From Tubiluchus corallicola (lineage: Eukaryota; Priapulida; Priapulimorpha; Priapulimorphida; Tubiluchidae): DNA of 64,000 bases. The notes beneath the pieces were generated by a model. The model had not been told where the DNA came from and ran no database searches. It saw only the letters and a list, made by a program, of their open reading frames with translations. Below are positions 22,004-35,400 of this stretch, in pieces (within the stretch, counting starts at the first letter, position 1; every line of letters starts with the position of its first letter). The position numbers were made by a program, and so were the translations under genes. Location: contig JAQGDQ010001084.1 in the NCBI GenBank assembly GCA_030141605.1, positions 1-64,000 of the forward strand, read 5' to 3'.

Positions 22004-22631
22004 TTAAAGGAACACAGTACGATTTTTCATACACTAACCCATTTTCAAATCCGATAAAAAGTATACATTTTAACACAATTAATATTGCAAAAGTTTTTCT
22101 GATAATTAAATAATATATTAAAAACTTAATTAACGGCGAGTGAGCCCAACTATTGATGACATCACAAACTAACATAATTTTCAACAGCAAAAATATTCCA
22201 CGAGTGTGTTGCCCGTCTTTGTGAAAGCGAAAATTGAAGTACAGTGCTACTGTAAGATATTCAGTGTGTTGTACTAAAACTCAGTAAGTTTTAAGATAAA
22301 AATTCAAATTTCAAATTTACCGCTGTGCTCACGCATGAGCTGTCGAATGTGTGTAGTTCGTAACAAACTAACACATCTAAACTGAGACATACAGCACCTG
22401 TTTAAGTGCAATGCGTTTCCAAAATACAAGCGCTAGTGCCCGTCTAACTGGCGAATGGCGGAATGCATGTAACAGCGGCGCGTAAGAACTAGTGGCGCGA
22501 AAGTGAAATTGTGTTTGTGTGGTAATAATTCTTTCTCGCAAGTCATTTTTGAATAGTATGTTTCCTTTCAACATTTTAAAGAGTAGATTGTTTTGACCTA
22601 CAGTTCAACATTGGGTCCGCTTTTGCTTTAA
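22004..22631 (-). mobile_element. TTAA-type MITE, copy 2 (628 bp)
   Basis: This is the reverse complement of 8780-9455 over nearly all its length, for example GATGACATCACAAACTAACA and CGCATGAGCTGTCGAA. It is flanked by TTAA at both ends. Both copies lack a transposase. Confidence 0.6.
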
Positions 22632-22639
22632 AGTTAATC

Positions 22640-23120
22640 ACAAGAAGATATAAACGTATCTTGTACAGTATCAAGATGGCGCCCAGTGGATCGACTGAAC
22701 GATCGAACGACTCTATCCAATGATATGCCACACAGCCACCACAACCACAGGGCTGCTATGCTACGCCCGTTTTCCTGGATCCATGTTGGTATACCATACG
22801 TATATATAGCTGGTACCGTTGCTCTCTGAACGGATGCCATAAGCCATACAGACACGTTCCATATATCGTCGGATTTGCAATGAAACGTAGAATCTGATGT
22901 ACTGTGTCAAAGTCACGAGCCGAGTTTCATTTAGCCACAATGCTGCATAATATCTGCTGTAGATACAAACGTATTTTAATCATTACAATATTGAGTCCAT
23001 CCATCTTGTACAGTTTTCCTTTCGATAATGTAACTGATTATTTAACTAATGAAATTCTCTTAACTACAAATGTTATTTTAATTAATAATGAATTGTTTAT
23101 GAAATAATTGCAATGGAATA
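22640..23120. other. Intergenic sequence, no gene seen
   Basis: Nothing recognisable on either strand. The short open frames are unsupported. Confidence 0.4.
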
Positions 23121-23123
23121 AAC

Positions 23124-23440
23124 GTAATGCACCATTACATGACGTCATATACGCGCAACGTAAATCAGGGAAAGAAAACGAAATGTTAAATTACGTCCTA
23201 AAAACTTTCCACGCAAATCTATATTACTTAGCATTTCACTTACCTGCTGGAAAGACTTATGTAATTAGATTAATAATTTAAAATGTTTGTGCCAATTGGC
23301 AAAATGTCGCCGATTCGCCCTCCAGGGTGCACCACTCACTAACCAGAAACGTATTTTTCGTCTTATTGACAAGATTCAGTGATTTAAAATTTTACTTAAT
23401 TAGCAACATGTATGCTACGAATGCTCTGATTATTTTACTA
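23124..23440 (+). repeat. Dispersed repeat A, partial copy
   Basis: Closely matches 11512-11830 (TACATGACGTCATATACGCG, CTCCAGGGTGCACCACTCACTA, CTTATTGACAAGATTCAG, TAGCAACATGTATGCTACGAA) and lacks the first part of the repeat. An AGT/AGC microsatellite follows at about 23443-23475. Confidence 0.8.
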
Positions 23441-23775
23441 ACTAGTAGTAGTAGTAACAGCAGCAGCAGTAGTAAAATCTTTTATTTGCAATTAAAAATA
23501 CTAATGTGAAATTAATGACATTAGATAGAGAATACTAATATTCCCTCTTGCAGTTGCAATTCATCTATGAAAATGAAACCACTCAGTGGACACTTGTAGA
23601 AATGCTGCAACACTGACGCAAAGTTCAAAATTGGTTCTGTCACAAAGTTAGAGTCTTTGTTAAAATGGAATGGTGAACGTTAGTAAAAAAAGCATAATGT
23701 GCAATCATTGTGCCTTAGATGTTTGCAATTGCTCAAGAAACAACACTGAACTTTATTTAAAACTGTGTAATAAAA

Positions 23776-23781
23776 TTTATT
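23776..23781 (-). terminator. Poly(A) signal of amidase paralogue 1
   Basis: AATAAA on the minus strand, 31 bases downstream of the TAA. Confidence 0.65.
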
Positions 23782-23811
23782 AAGTGCAAACTAACAAATA
23801 TTTTCAACAAA

Positions 23812-26800
23812 TTATTGTTTCACGCTTGCTCCCTTATCTCTGATTTTCTCAAAACCATGTGCAAATTTAAACACGGTGGCTTCGTCAAAGTGTTTTCCGA
23901 TTACCATCATCCCGATGGGAAGATGAGCTTCTTTAGAGAAACCAGCATTGACCGAGAGAGCTGGATGTCCAGTAAAGTTGAATGGCGCTGTGTTTTTAAG
24001 CCCTCCTACCGAAATATTTAGAAAATCTGTAAAAGAAAGTGAGCCATACTCTGTAAAGTTTGTTATCATTTGAGTTATGAGCATCACGCTACAAGCTTGC
24101 AGCACATTTGTATGTAAATCTCTATAATGCAGAATAACAGCAGGTCTATCAAAACTACAAGACTAAACTTAAGAGTTTCATTGTGCGCATGAGCAGTTGC
24201 TGTATTCGAACGTAGAGTGTACCACAGCAATGCGTCTTAACTACAACCGTCAGATGTCGTTTGTAAAGCAAAGCAATATGCCACAGCAGTTCAGTAACTT
24301 CAGTTGTTTACGAGGACTTTACTTAATTATGCATTATTCTGCACATAGAGTGATTTACTAGCAGGATCCTGCAGGTAGAGTGTACCACAACAATACGTCT
24401 TAACTACAACCATCAGATGACGTTTGTAAAGCAAAGCGATATGCCACATCAGTTCAGTAACTTCAGTTGTTTACGAGGACTTTACTTAATTATGCATTAT
24501 TCTGCACATAGAGTGATTTACTAGAAGGATCCTGCTTGGCAACAAGAAAAAATGAACTAGGTAAGGTTGTAGCTAGCTGTTAAAATTGTTACTATTACAA
24601 CAGCATGGGCTGCGAGACACTGTCAAATGTGAACAAATGTGTTGTCTTGTACACTTAACCCCTGACCTTTCACGATCATCACAAATCGCTGGAACTGTGA
24701 AAAGGCTTATTACTGGTAATTTTCAAATACATGTCAGTACTCTGCACATCAAGATCCAGTAATATGCAATTACTAAAAACAACCCAAACTGTAAGACACT
24801 ATGAACAAATGTGCTTTATTATAGCCACGTATGAGAGCAGAGATGTACTCAGTCAAATAAATAGTACAGGGACAAGTTGCAAATGAAACCACTTAGTAAC
24901 AGTTCTTTCAACAAATGCCCATCTGTTGTGTTTCGTTTCGTATTTTACAGTCAGCAATGCATATTTTTATAAGTGATCTAAGGCAAAAGGTTTCGGGCAT
25001 TGCGTGCTTTTTTGTCGGAGTTTCAGTTGACCTTTTTCGTTGGCAAAACTTGAATAAAGTTGTATTTTTCTATTAAGTTAAAGCAATCTACTCGTTAGCT
25101 TAATTATACCCTAGAACTCGTCACAAACCCAGTCAGCATTAAAGCGAGGCACGTAACAACTTTTTAAGTTAACCCCTTAACATTGTTCATATTTCCATGA
25201 ATAACAAGGGCAGCGTCGCAGCTTTTTTGACTTTTCCTTCACGCTCTTGATGCCACTTAATGACCGTTGACTATACTTGATACTAATTAGTACTCGTTAG
25301 CTTAATTATACCCTAGTACTCGTCACCATCCCATTTACTAATCAGGCTTAATCTGAGCATGGTTTAACATTGTTTGCTTAATCACACGTACACCGTGACC
25401 ACTCGACTAGCGCTCGCCCCAATGAAGTAAAGCGTAATTTTAATTGCTACAGCAGAGTATATTGCTTTGTTTTGCTTTTCTTAATAATGTGAAAAGAACA
25501 GTGTAGTTGTGATCAGTGATTTTTGTATACTTTTTAGGCTTTTTCTTTTATTTACTGTGGATTTTGTACTTAATCAATGATTCAGTTCTTCGGCTTGTGG
25601 TGTATTTCGACTTATGATATATTATGACTTCATTATACAATTCGCTTGCTTATGTCTAAGAATTATGCTTGTGTTATAAAGTATATTTGCCATTGTTATT
25701 AAGTTTCTGTTGTCAGATTTTTATATCAGTTCTTATTTCAGTTCAGTTTTATTTCAGTTATTTTCAGTTTGATTATTTTATTATGCACTTATTATTACTG
25801 TGTATGAATTGTACTAACACGTTATAAGCATTTCAATTTAATGTCATTCGTAACAATTAATTTTTATTATAAGCAGTACTAACACTAATACACTGTAGCA
25901 TAGCGCCTATAAAAAATGTTCATCACTAACCAAAGGGCAGCTGACTAGATGACCAATTGGTCTCTCACTGCCCTTTCTTCACATTTTTGTTTCCAAATTA
26001 ATTGTACTATGACTGTGCGTGTGTTACAAGATAAATAAAAAGATTATTATTATTATTATAGTAGTTATTAGTACATGCATTAACATAGCAAACTTACAAA
26101 GTTACTCTTCAGTGAAAGCATGTGCTTTTGTTTTTTTCACCTGAAGACAACCCGCCGCGGGTATCATATCTTTTCTTTTTCTATAGTGGGATATTTTTTA
26201 ATAAAAGTACACACAATTTTTCTGTGGCATTTCTGCAATTGTTTTCATGTTAATCTCATTCATACTATAAGAATCAAAGGAAAATTCAGCAATGAAGCCA
26301 TTCATTACTACCTAGTGAAATAAAACAAATAGAATCTCTCCACCACTTTAAAAAAGAAATTAAAAGAATATCAATATAACAGGTTTCAACTTCCACATTG
26401 TGCATCTGATACTAATAACACAGACTAAACTTTCATCTACCCCCGCCCCTGACTCCACAAAACGATTAAAAATGAAAATTTTTAAAAAATTATGTAATGT
26501 AATACGTGTTATGTTAGTTTTGTAATGTCAAATGTATAAATAGTGTAAATGTAATGAGTTAAATTTATGTAATGTAAAGCATGTTTCTGTTAATTGTGTC
26601 ATGTCAAATGTATATATTGTGTAAAATATGTCATGTAAAATTTAATGTACTTTTGTAATATTGTTTTGTAAAAATATTTTAATATGGTGTTTGTAAATAT
26701 GTTCATTTATTGTATATAATTAGACCTTAGTTTTGCACTTTAGTTTTTTTAATATGCACTGGACGCATTTGTCTTGAACAGTGTTGTTATTTTAACATTA

Positions 26801-29800
26801 TGCTGAGGCTTACTCAATTTTATTATAATGAGTGAACCCAAATAAAGAATTAATATATAATATATAAAAAAATTAGTTTACATTGTTTTAAACAGACCAT
26901 TATAAACAGACTCAATAACCAGTACCTGTGATAGAAACATCTTCGGTTGGTATCTTTGGCGGTAAGTGATTAATCGTTGGCATGACGATGACATCATACT
27001 TCTCCAGTACTTCATCGTACCTCTTTGTTATTTCGTTCATAATGTTCTTTGCCTTGCAGTAGAAGTCCAGTCCAAACTCTTCACGTATGTACTGGGGTAG
27101 TAAAAAACATAGCTTGCCAGTGTATGATAAGTACGCAGCATCGTTATTGAGTCCTTTTCGAAAAGCAGCTCCCAGAGAAAACGAGTTGTACGCTTGATGT
27201 CCAATTCCTGTCCCTGAAACACAAATTCAGCAATGAAAACATGATTAAATTCACAAACTCCTGTTCACAGGAATTAACACATTGTCAGCAGGGGCGGAAC
27301 TAGATGTGGCAAGCAGGGGGGGGAGGGCGCAAAAATTTTCTGGGGGGTCGAGGTATCCGAAGTGGTTAAATAATGGTTAAGCCAATTTTTAACCCCTTTT
27401 ATACTGCATGCAAGCCTATAATTAGCGTGTGTAGGACGGCGTAGCGGACAGAGTAATAATGAGAAAATTAACTCTCAGTTAACTTAACGTTATTAATGTG
27501 CCTCTAACTAAATTGTTATTTACAGAAATTTATCACACAAAAGTTTTAAGAAAATAATATACTGAAGCTACCAAACATTTTTTACCTAATTCTAATTCAT
27601 ATTGAAAATGATTACATGCGAACTGTAATTTTCACTGCAAAAAAAATTATTTGTCCGATTTTGCAGGGGGGCCCCCCCTCGCTCCCCCCTAATTCTGCCC
27701 CTGATTGTCAGCTTACAAGACAGATGCATGCAGATTAAAAGTGCTATTAATAGAATACCATAAAATTTATTTTATGAAAATTTACCTTGTAATCTGAACA
27801 TTCCTTCGTATCCACCCTGGTAAAGTAATGGTACACAAGCTTCAACAGCTGAAAAATAAAGTGATTAAATAATGAATCAAGGTAGACTAGACTACAACGA
27901 TGAACATACTTCTAATTTGGTGACCACAAAGACTCCTAACATTAAATTTAACAGATTAAGGTACTGTAACCAGAGGAGAAAAAGGTGTAATAAAATTTAA
28001 TGTGGGATCTCATTTGGTGCAGCATAAGGCAGTGCAGAATGAAATCCCTTATAAATACACATAGTAATAAAAAGAAATTTTCTACCGAATCAAAATGCGA
28101 CCTGAATAGTAATACATACTGCTCATGTCACATTAATGACTTGCTTTCATTCATAGCTTTTACACATTGCTTCCACATGTCCTGTAAAATGTGTCTGGGC
28201 ATCTGCCAATGCCCTAAACCAGCAGACACATCAAGCTGACATACAAAAAGTAAATATTGCATAGTTTCACTGAAAAATATTCACTGAATTTCATGTAATT
28301 TGTGAGTGCCATCTATTGGCAGCAGTATGGTTAGAATATCCCTTCCTCAACTTTGATAATTTGCAATCGGTTTGTAACCACAACAATGTAGTTCCGGTAT
28401 TGATGCAGTAGCTAAAATTCTCCGCATATATCTGCAACTGTGATATATTATGATGTACTGGTTGTAAATTACCAAAAGATAAATTAATAATGATCGCACG
28501 TACACTATCTTAATTGGACTCATGTAATTGTATCGAGTATAATGTGCAACTCCGAGACGTATGAATTCTGTAATTGTTAACTAAAACTATATTGGTCAAT
28601 AAATGCAATTCAATTCAAGTCACAGTAACAGTTAGTCAATTCATGCCTTTTAGTTTGGGAATAGAAATGGCACTAACCCTCAGCATGCTCTGAGATAGAG
28701 ATTATATCGACGATTGCACCGCTCTCTCTGGTTGCCATGACAGCATCAATCACCACTTGTTTCACTTCCTCGTCTGCACCCATGAATCCTTCCTCTACAA
28801 TACCGACCTTCATGTTGTTAATGTCACCAGTCAGCTGCAAAACATAAGCCAGTACAATTTACAGATGCCAAGAAATAGGTCAAAATTCACAATGTTATTG
28901 GATATATATATTTTTGCAACTGTTTCGAGAACTCCAGATTTTTTTATATAATATTAACTTATCAATTTCCAGTTATCAATCCCAAAACTTCACCAATAAC
29001 AAATAATTATATTTTTCTAAATACAAGTCACATTTTCTAAAATGACCTTATATATGTAGGCCAGTTTGGTAACATTACTCAGCCTAGTATGGAGCATAGA
29101 AATCTAGGTTGCAGGTAGAAAACAAATGCGCAGCAATATTTTTGTCCAGTAACTTAATATTTAACCAGTAAAAAACAGAAAAACGAAAAGTTAAGACAAG
29201 AAAATTCTTTTGCTGTTCTAGGAATAAGCATGATGAAATAAAAAACACCAACTAATAATCATGTTCTTTCAAGAATGGTTTCTCAGTTTATCAATACATG
29301 TGCGTTATTATTAATATCAAGCTACTTGAAGAAGAAAAATAAAAACAATAAATATGAATTACCGATTCTGTGTAGTTCGGAACACGGACATTCTTATGTA
29401 TTCTGTCATCTAGCAAATCTGGCCCAGCTATTACTTCTAACAGCAATGCACAGTCATACACTGTGCGAGTCATTGGTCCTAAAGTATCGGTATCATACTG
29501 TATGCTGGCCGCTCCCGTATACGGTACGAGTCCAAATGTAGGCTTCAAGCCAACGCAACCACTGCAACACGCTGGACAGCGAATTGAGCCAGCCTGGTCA
29601 CCCCCAATTGCTAAATCTACATGACCACCAGCTACCTACAAACAAAAAAAAATTATTATGTAAAAAAAGAAAAAGTAAAGCCAAAAAATGGTCGGCCAAA
29701 ATTCAATCCAATTAAGGAGCTCGATTAATTAACTTAACTTACGAGAGCAGCAGATCCGGAACTTGAGCCTCCAGCGATGTATTTTTCATTGTAAGGGTTC

Positions 29801-31818
29801 CTCACAGGTCCTGAAGCAGGGGTTAAACTGCCTACATCTAGACAAAGATTCCCACACGATGATTTTCCAATAATACGTCCTCCTGAACAAAGTACACTCG
29901 CATTATTAATGGCTAACTAGTCTAGAATAAGTATAAGAATTTCGGAAAACATAGAATTGCTCATGCGCATAATAACATGAATGGTAAAATTCACCAGCAT
30001 CCAAAATCCGACTCACAACCGTAGCGTCAAAATCTGGAACATAACCCTCCAAAATTTGGGACCCATTACTCATTGGGACTCCTGCTATCATGACGCTGTC
30101 CTTGATGGCAACTGTCTTTCCTGCAAGCTTACCAGTCAGAGCTCCTGAAATGTCAATCTTCCAAGCCCTGACAATAAACAAAAAATGCTGCAGTAAGCTA
30201 ATAAGATAACAATAATATATATAAAACACAAAATGATTTGAAATAAGTACTTTTGTAGTTGTTTCGTTGGCCTACAATAACACAGAACTCAAATTTCTAC
30301 AATTACTGAAGTGCATAATGTAGAAAGTACAGTATACAATTCATTTACCAGGCATTGTAGGGGTTATCTTCGGGTGTTGGTCTATAACCTGGTGTCCGGG
30401 GATACTTTACTTGTGGAATAGGCTCTACCAATTGTGCGATGAGTTTGAATCCTCCTAGGAGATCGGTAACACAGTCTAAAACAAGATTTTAAAAGTGATA
30501 TTGTTTGATGGAAACTTCCCATTAATATTAATATGTTAATTATGATAAAAATATTGCCAAAAATGTGTATGCTGCGCATGCAGTAATGGTAGTACAGTAA
30601 ATACGATCACAACTCTAATTACCCGTTTTATTAACATAAAAATTTATGCTAGAATTAAAGGAAATTGTTAACACATTTTATAAAGTGAGTATTGTACAGT
30701 ACATAAGTTTTACTTTTGTAATCCTCCAGTTCTTCATTACTGCAGCCCAATCCATATTTCTTCGATATAGCTGAAAGGCGATCCAAACTAGGAGCGTTAA
30801 TTCCCCTGGCCCCTAGCGGCCCTAAAAAATTGACAAGATTAATTAGTAAAGATATAAACCCTTCACAGCGTATAATTACGCAACAAAAACCACAAGCAAA
30901 TATTTGCTCAATCTAAATTTCGGCAGTTTATTGCACAAAAACAAGCCTCTTCGAAGATACACAAATGGTAAAATATAAACTTATGAACGTCTAATTTCAT
31001 AATATATTGGGTACGACGGCATCAGAACCAATCACCTTATCAAGGACAACTTTTTGAAATACGGAACTGGCAATGACGTCTTAGTCATGCTCAGATAAAA
31101 CGCAGCCACCATGTGCAAACGAAACAGTCAAGTGATCACAAATCAAATCATTGAGCAGGTTTAGCATTACTTAACTTTCATCACCAAGCACATAGTTGTC
31201 ATCCAGCCATTTACCCGACCACATACTACTCCCACCATCCGGGCTTAATATTGAAGAACAAAACAAACCTACCTATGCTAATCAATAGAAAATCACTGGG
31301 AAGCTATTGAGCATTTATAGGCAACAATCAAGGTACCATTGTATCACACTATACACCTATCACATTTAGCATTGATCTAAATACATTAGTTAATAATAAT
31401 GCGCGAACATCCTACATATTCCTAATTTATAACGCAAAGCCAGCAGCAGCGGCTTTTAGTGAATTAAAGTTATAAGGTTAAAGGCAGAGTATAATGGATG
31501 ATGTCACAACAATGGCTTTGCATCAGCTGTTTTCCAAGCGAAAATTGCCGAAAATAGAACATCTAATTAACTCGTCGGCACTCCTCTTGGTGGACGTATC
31601 CTAAAATATAGCCCACATCATCGTGTAACCCTGTTCTTCCTCTTTCTAAAGAGCCATATATCTCCTTATGAGAGTCCCACCATAATAATAATAGTAATAA
31701 TAATAATAATAATGTACATTACAAAACTTGAAACCAGTGCAAATTTTCAAACATGAGATAGTTAAAAATGTGTACACTTACTTTCATTCAACGCACCCTT
31801 GGTTTCCAACTGTGACAT
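23812..31818 (-). CDS. Amidase-signature hydrolase, paralogue 1 (10 coding exons, 526 aa)
   Basis: Coding exons in transcript order: 31818-31782, 30821-30714, 30475-30349, 30167-29995, 29882-29743, 29635-29363, 28834-28678, 27848-27786, 27213-26926, 24026-23812 (TAA 23814-23812). All introns are GT-AG, phases agree and the sum is 1581 nt. The protein starts [20 protein letters not shown]. The amidase-signature triad is visible: Lys113 in [10 protein letters not shown], Ser188 in [10 protein letters not shown] and nucleophile Ser212 in GGDQAGSIR, spaced 24 residues as in the family. Such enzymes hydrolyse amides to acid and ammonia. The length of about 520 aa and the DNPYNAW and GLVPYTG segments resemble bacterial nitrile-pathway amidases more than FAAH or GatA. 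There is no signal peptide or membrane segment, so it is probably cytosolic. The substrate is unknown. An AATAAA lies 31 bases after the stop. Confidence 0.9.
24190..24714 (+). mobile_element. MITE family C copy with internal tandem duplication
   Basis: It matches the reverse complement of the element at 48022-48424 and ends with the same GAACTGTGAAAAGGCTTATTA terminus. A 163-bp internal segment (starting GTAGAGTGTACCACA) is present twice in tandem, at about 24210-24372 and 24375-24536. The left terminus is degraded. It lies in the last intron of amidase paralogue 1. Confidence 0.6.
25085..25330. repeat. Two copies of a 35-bp motif in the last intron of paralogue 1
   Basis: ACTCGTTAGCTTAATTATAC followed by CCTAG occurs at about 25089 and again at about 25293. 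It is probably part of an older dispersed repeat. Confidence 0.5.
25900..26062 (+). mobile_element. Retroelement 3' tail with stem-loop and ATT repeat
   Basis: AAAGGGCAG ... CTGCCCTTT (25932-25976) forms a stem enclosing GACTAGATGACC and TGGTC. It is followed by AATAAA and an (ATT)n tail at about 26041-26062. The same stem-loop, with partly different stem bases, is at 35092-35134. A stem-loop followed by a simple-repeat tail is typical of LINE or SINE 3' ends. The body is not identified. Confidence 0.45.
27289..27703. mobile_element. hAT-like MITE family D, copy 1 (415 bp)
   Basis: Termini are CAGGGGCGGAACTAG and the complement of CAGGGGCAGAATTAG. Both flanks carry the 8-mer ATTGTCAG (27281-27288 and 27704-27711), a perfect hAT-type target duplication. 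The interior is G-rich at the ends and non-coding. It is inserted in intron 8 of amidase paralogue 1. A longer relative is at 40516-41068. Confidence 0.88.
29743..29882 (-). other. Amidase paralogue 1 exon 5: cis-serine motif
   Basis: Encodes the [11 protein letters not shown] segment and ends [10 protein letters not shown], the first half of the amidase signature. Ser188 is the proton-relay serine. The exon ends in phase 0 immediately before the loop to the nucleophile in the next exon. Confidence 0.85.
31683..31713. repeat. (ATA/ATAA)n microsatellite
   Basis: A run of AAT/ATA units just downstream of coding exon 1 of amidase paralogue 1, inside its first intron. Confidence 0.7.
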
Positions 31819-32410
31819 TTCCAAGCGAGACCTTACATGCTGTTTAAGCATAAGTAGCAAGTTTTGGCCGCCAGTAGAGCATATTTACACAATACTCTAT
31901 ATAGTTTACATTGCACGTAAACCAGTCCCTTGATCACCCAACGTGACCCTGACACATATTAGTATAGCTTTCTGCCAAAAATTCAAACTAAATTTTGCAT
32001 AACACGCGTTGTATTTACGTGCAAACGTAATTTATTATGGTACCAATATTAAGTTATAATAACAGCTACTGCAAGATAACATATAATCAGATGAAAAATA
32101 AGCATAAATTATGCACACTGTACAGACCGTTCTCTACGAAATCTACGAAATGTGCCTCTAAGAAATTACTTTTTCAACTTCTTATTATAATGTGTATGAC
32201 GCTAAGACTTATTGTAAGCTTAGTTTCGATTCTAAGAAACAAGTCACAAGTTTAATGGTAAGGTAAACAAAATTAAAAAATGTGCATGATAAACCTGAAC
32301 CAACTTGTCAGTAACAAAAATACAGTAAGAATCAGTTATATCCTGTTCAACAGTTGTATATTTTTTAAACTTTACACATTTAACAGGTAGATAAAAAAGA
32401 CCGAAGCTTT
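31819..32410. other. Gap between the two amidase genes (promoter region of paralogue 1)
   Basis: About 590 bases separate the paralogue 2 stop from the paralogue 1 start. The gap must hold the 3' end of one transcript and the promoter of the next. No TATA box in a clear position and no trans-splice-like acceptor before the ATG is seen. Confidence 0.4.
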
Positions 32411-32411
32411 T

Positions 32412-35400
32412 TTATTTTCCATCTCTTAATTTTTCGACAGCATGTGCAAATTTCAACACATTCACTTCATCAAAGTGTCTGCCCACTATCATTAATCCAA
32501 TAGGCAGCTTGTCTGGCTTAGAAAATCCAGCATTTATAGAGATGGCAGGATGTCCAGAACTATTGAAAATTGCGGTATTGTATAGCATTCCGAATGCAGT
32601 ATGGATGTACTCTGAAAAACAAGCAGCTAATGTACAAAACAGAATTCAAATGATTACAAAACAACAAAGTAACAGTAACTACATGACCATGTGAAGTGAT
32701 ATATCTCATAACAAAAAATCTGCTAAAATTCGCTAACAATTTCAAATACATATACAGTGTTCCCTCGCTACTTCGCGGTTCGTTTATCGCGGACTCGCTG
32801 TTTCGCTGGTTTTCAGAAATATTAATGTAAAATATTTCCCGAGGTATTTTCGCTGTTTCGCGGGTTATTGCAGTACTCTGTCTAAAGTATTTTTGCACAT
32901 GCGTAGTACGTATTGTACAGAATTTTGCATAAAAAATCACAAAATGTGTAAAAATATATTAAAAATATTAATTCTAACATTAAAAGAATATTATAAATCA
33001 TAAAAATTACCATTTACAGTAAATAGTGTATTTATTTAGCAGATGAATACACACCAAAAACGAAATGTAGCACTTGCATGAGATGCTACTGACCGACGTG
33101 AGATTGTACACAACACACGATTGGTATGTATAAGAGTGTGGGGAGGGGTTATAAAAACTTAAAAATAATGTATAACTACTAATGTGGGCCTGGAACGGAA
33201 CACATGCGATAGGTGAGGGAACACTGCATTATAATAGTTGAAAAAATCAGATATCTTACATTTTACAAATAAAAAAAATTGAATCCTACTTCACTACTCT
33301 AAGCTTGTAATTGTACTGAGTTTTATCATATGTAATACTTATGATTTTGTAACGATGATGATGCTTACAGTGTCAGTGGCAGCAGCAGCAACACTGCACC
33401 AAAGTCACTGATAATGATTACAATTAGGTACCGTAAAACTATGATTTACAAAATGTAAGTAGCATTGCAAAAACTACTTTCTATGAACTACAGAAAACAA
33501 TAAAATTAGTGAACTAAAATTATTACACTAATACCAAGTACAATTTAAGACCAGATGGTTTAGTCTAGTGGTAATGCGTCTGCTTTCCGTCTGGGAGGTC
33601 GTGAGTTCGAACCAGCGGCCGGGTCATACCAAAGACCTTAAAAATGGTATCTGCTGTTGGCCTGCCTGACGCGTGGTATTTAGGGTAAAAGTGGGGTAAT
33701 AATAGTCTCTGTTATGCAGTTGTAGGTTGTTATTTACAGTCGGCGATAATAGCTCTTTGAGCTAATGTTAATTGTTCACCCAAAAGCCGACTTTAAAATA
33801 AAGATTATTATTATTATTACAGTAATTTAGCTCACAGAATTGAATCACTTATTAAATATGCTAGTTATTTTAATAAAACTGAAAAAATCATGAACGTAAA
33901 TTGCACAGGCTTACGCAGGGATCAAAACTGTTTTACAAAAATTTTTAAAAAAAGTTCTTAACAAGGGAAAGCTGTAAAAAGAATAAGTTGATGTTAATGT
34001 TAAACTTACCAGGTATGCTGCAATCATCATTCGGTATTTTAGGTGGCAAGTATGTTATAGTAGGCATCACAATGACGTCATACTTTTCTAGTGCTTTGTC
34101 ATACTCATTGGCTATTTCACGCAGGATGTTCTGTGCCTTACTATAGTACTGAAAACCAAATTCCTCCCGAGCATACTCAGCGACCAGAATCATCAGTTTA
34201 GCTGTGTGTGACAGATATGGGGCCATGTTGCTATAGCCCTTGCGCATAGCAGCTCCGAGAGCTGTTGGGTAATAACCTCTGTAGCCAACCCCGGTTCCTG
34301 TGAAATGCAAAATATTAAACAAATCTGTCTAATGAAAAACAAAAATGCACTTATTTCACAAAAAAATTTACACAAGCATTAAACTATAAGCCGATTGCAG
34401 TGCATTAAGGTCTAGCTCAAACAGAAGTAATCTTGAGCTCCCATGTACCAGGATAGGTGACAAATCATTCAGTTCTGATTCCCCGAATTGTAGAATTCTT
34501 TGCCCCTCTAATTACGCCTGATCAAGTCGCTTGATAATTTTAAAGTCTGAAAACTTACTAATTTAACGAAGTCTTCTGTGGTTGAGCTAATCTTGCATTT
34601 TCTACGATTATGTATGTTTTATGGCATTGCTTTTATTATTTTACTAAATTTTCAGTGTTTTTATTATTTTCCCTTTTTTGTCATATTCAATGTACTTTTA
34701 ATCAATCAATGTGTCACGGTCTTATATATCGTACGATTATAATTTTTTAGTAATTTTGACAATCTTTCATTTGTAACATGCTTTTGATTATCATGTAAAA
34801 TGTATTAAAAATGTTCAATAAGTTATTAATTATTAAGCAAGGTTATGCTTAATCTCTCTCTCTCTCTATACATATATATATATATATAACTACTATATAT
34901 AATAATCCTAATTACTGAATAACTGTATTGTTTTGTTTAGATTTTGGTATCTAACTTTATTATGTTTTTTTTTCAGTTCTTTTTAGATAATTTGCATCAT
35001 TTATACTGTTTTTATTTTTTTTCTTATTTTTTTGTTTTTGTTTTTGTTATCTGCAGCATCACCGTTAATTTTTCATATACTAATCTATTTATAAGGGCAG
35101 GAGACTAGATGACCCTATGGTCCTTCCCTGCCCTGCTCCATGATTATAATTACTTAATATTTAAAAAAACTTTTGATGTTAAACTAATTGGAGAAAATAA
35201 ATGTTCTATGTCTATGTCTATGTGTACAAATAATGGCAGTCACATTTTGCATAAGAAATAAAAACAAATAAAAATACATGTACCTTGCATTTTCACAAAC
35301 CATTCTGTGCAGCCCTGCAGAAGCATTGGTGTATACACTTTTGCAGCTAGAATTAAAAAAACAATATGCAAATTTAATATTCAAAAAATCACACAAGCCT

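Noticed and set aside
33549-33625. Functional tRNA gene
   Set aside because: A and B boxes are present, but the acceptor stem does not close and the sequence continues into a repeated SINE body with an ATT tail. The second copy has the same layout.
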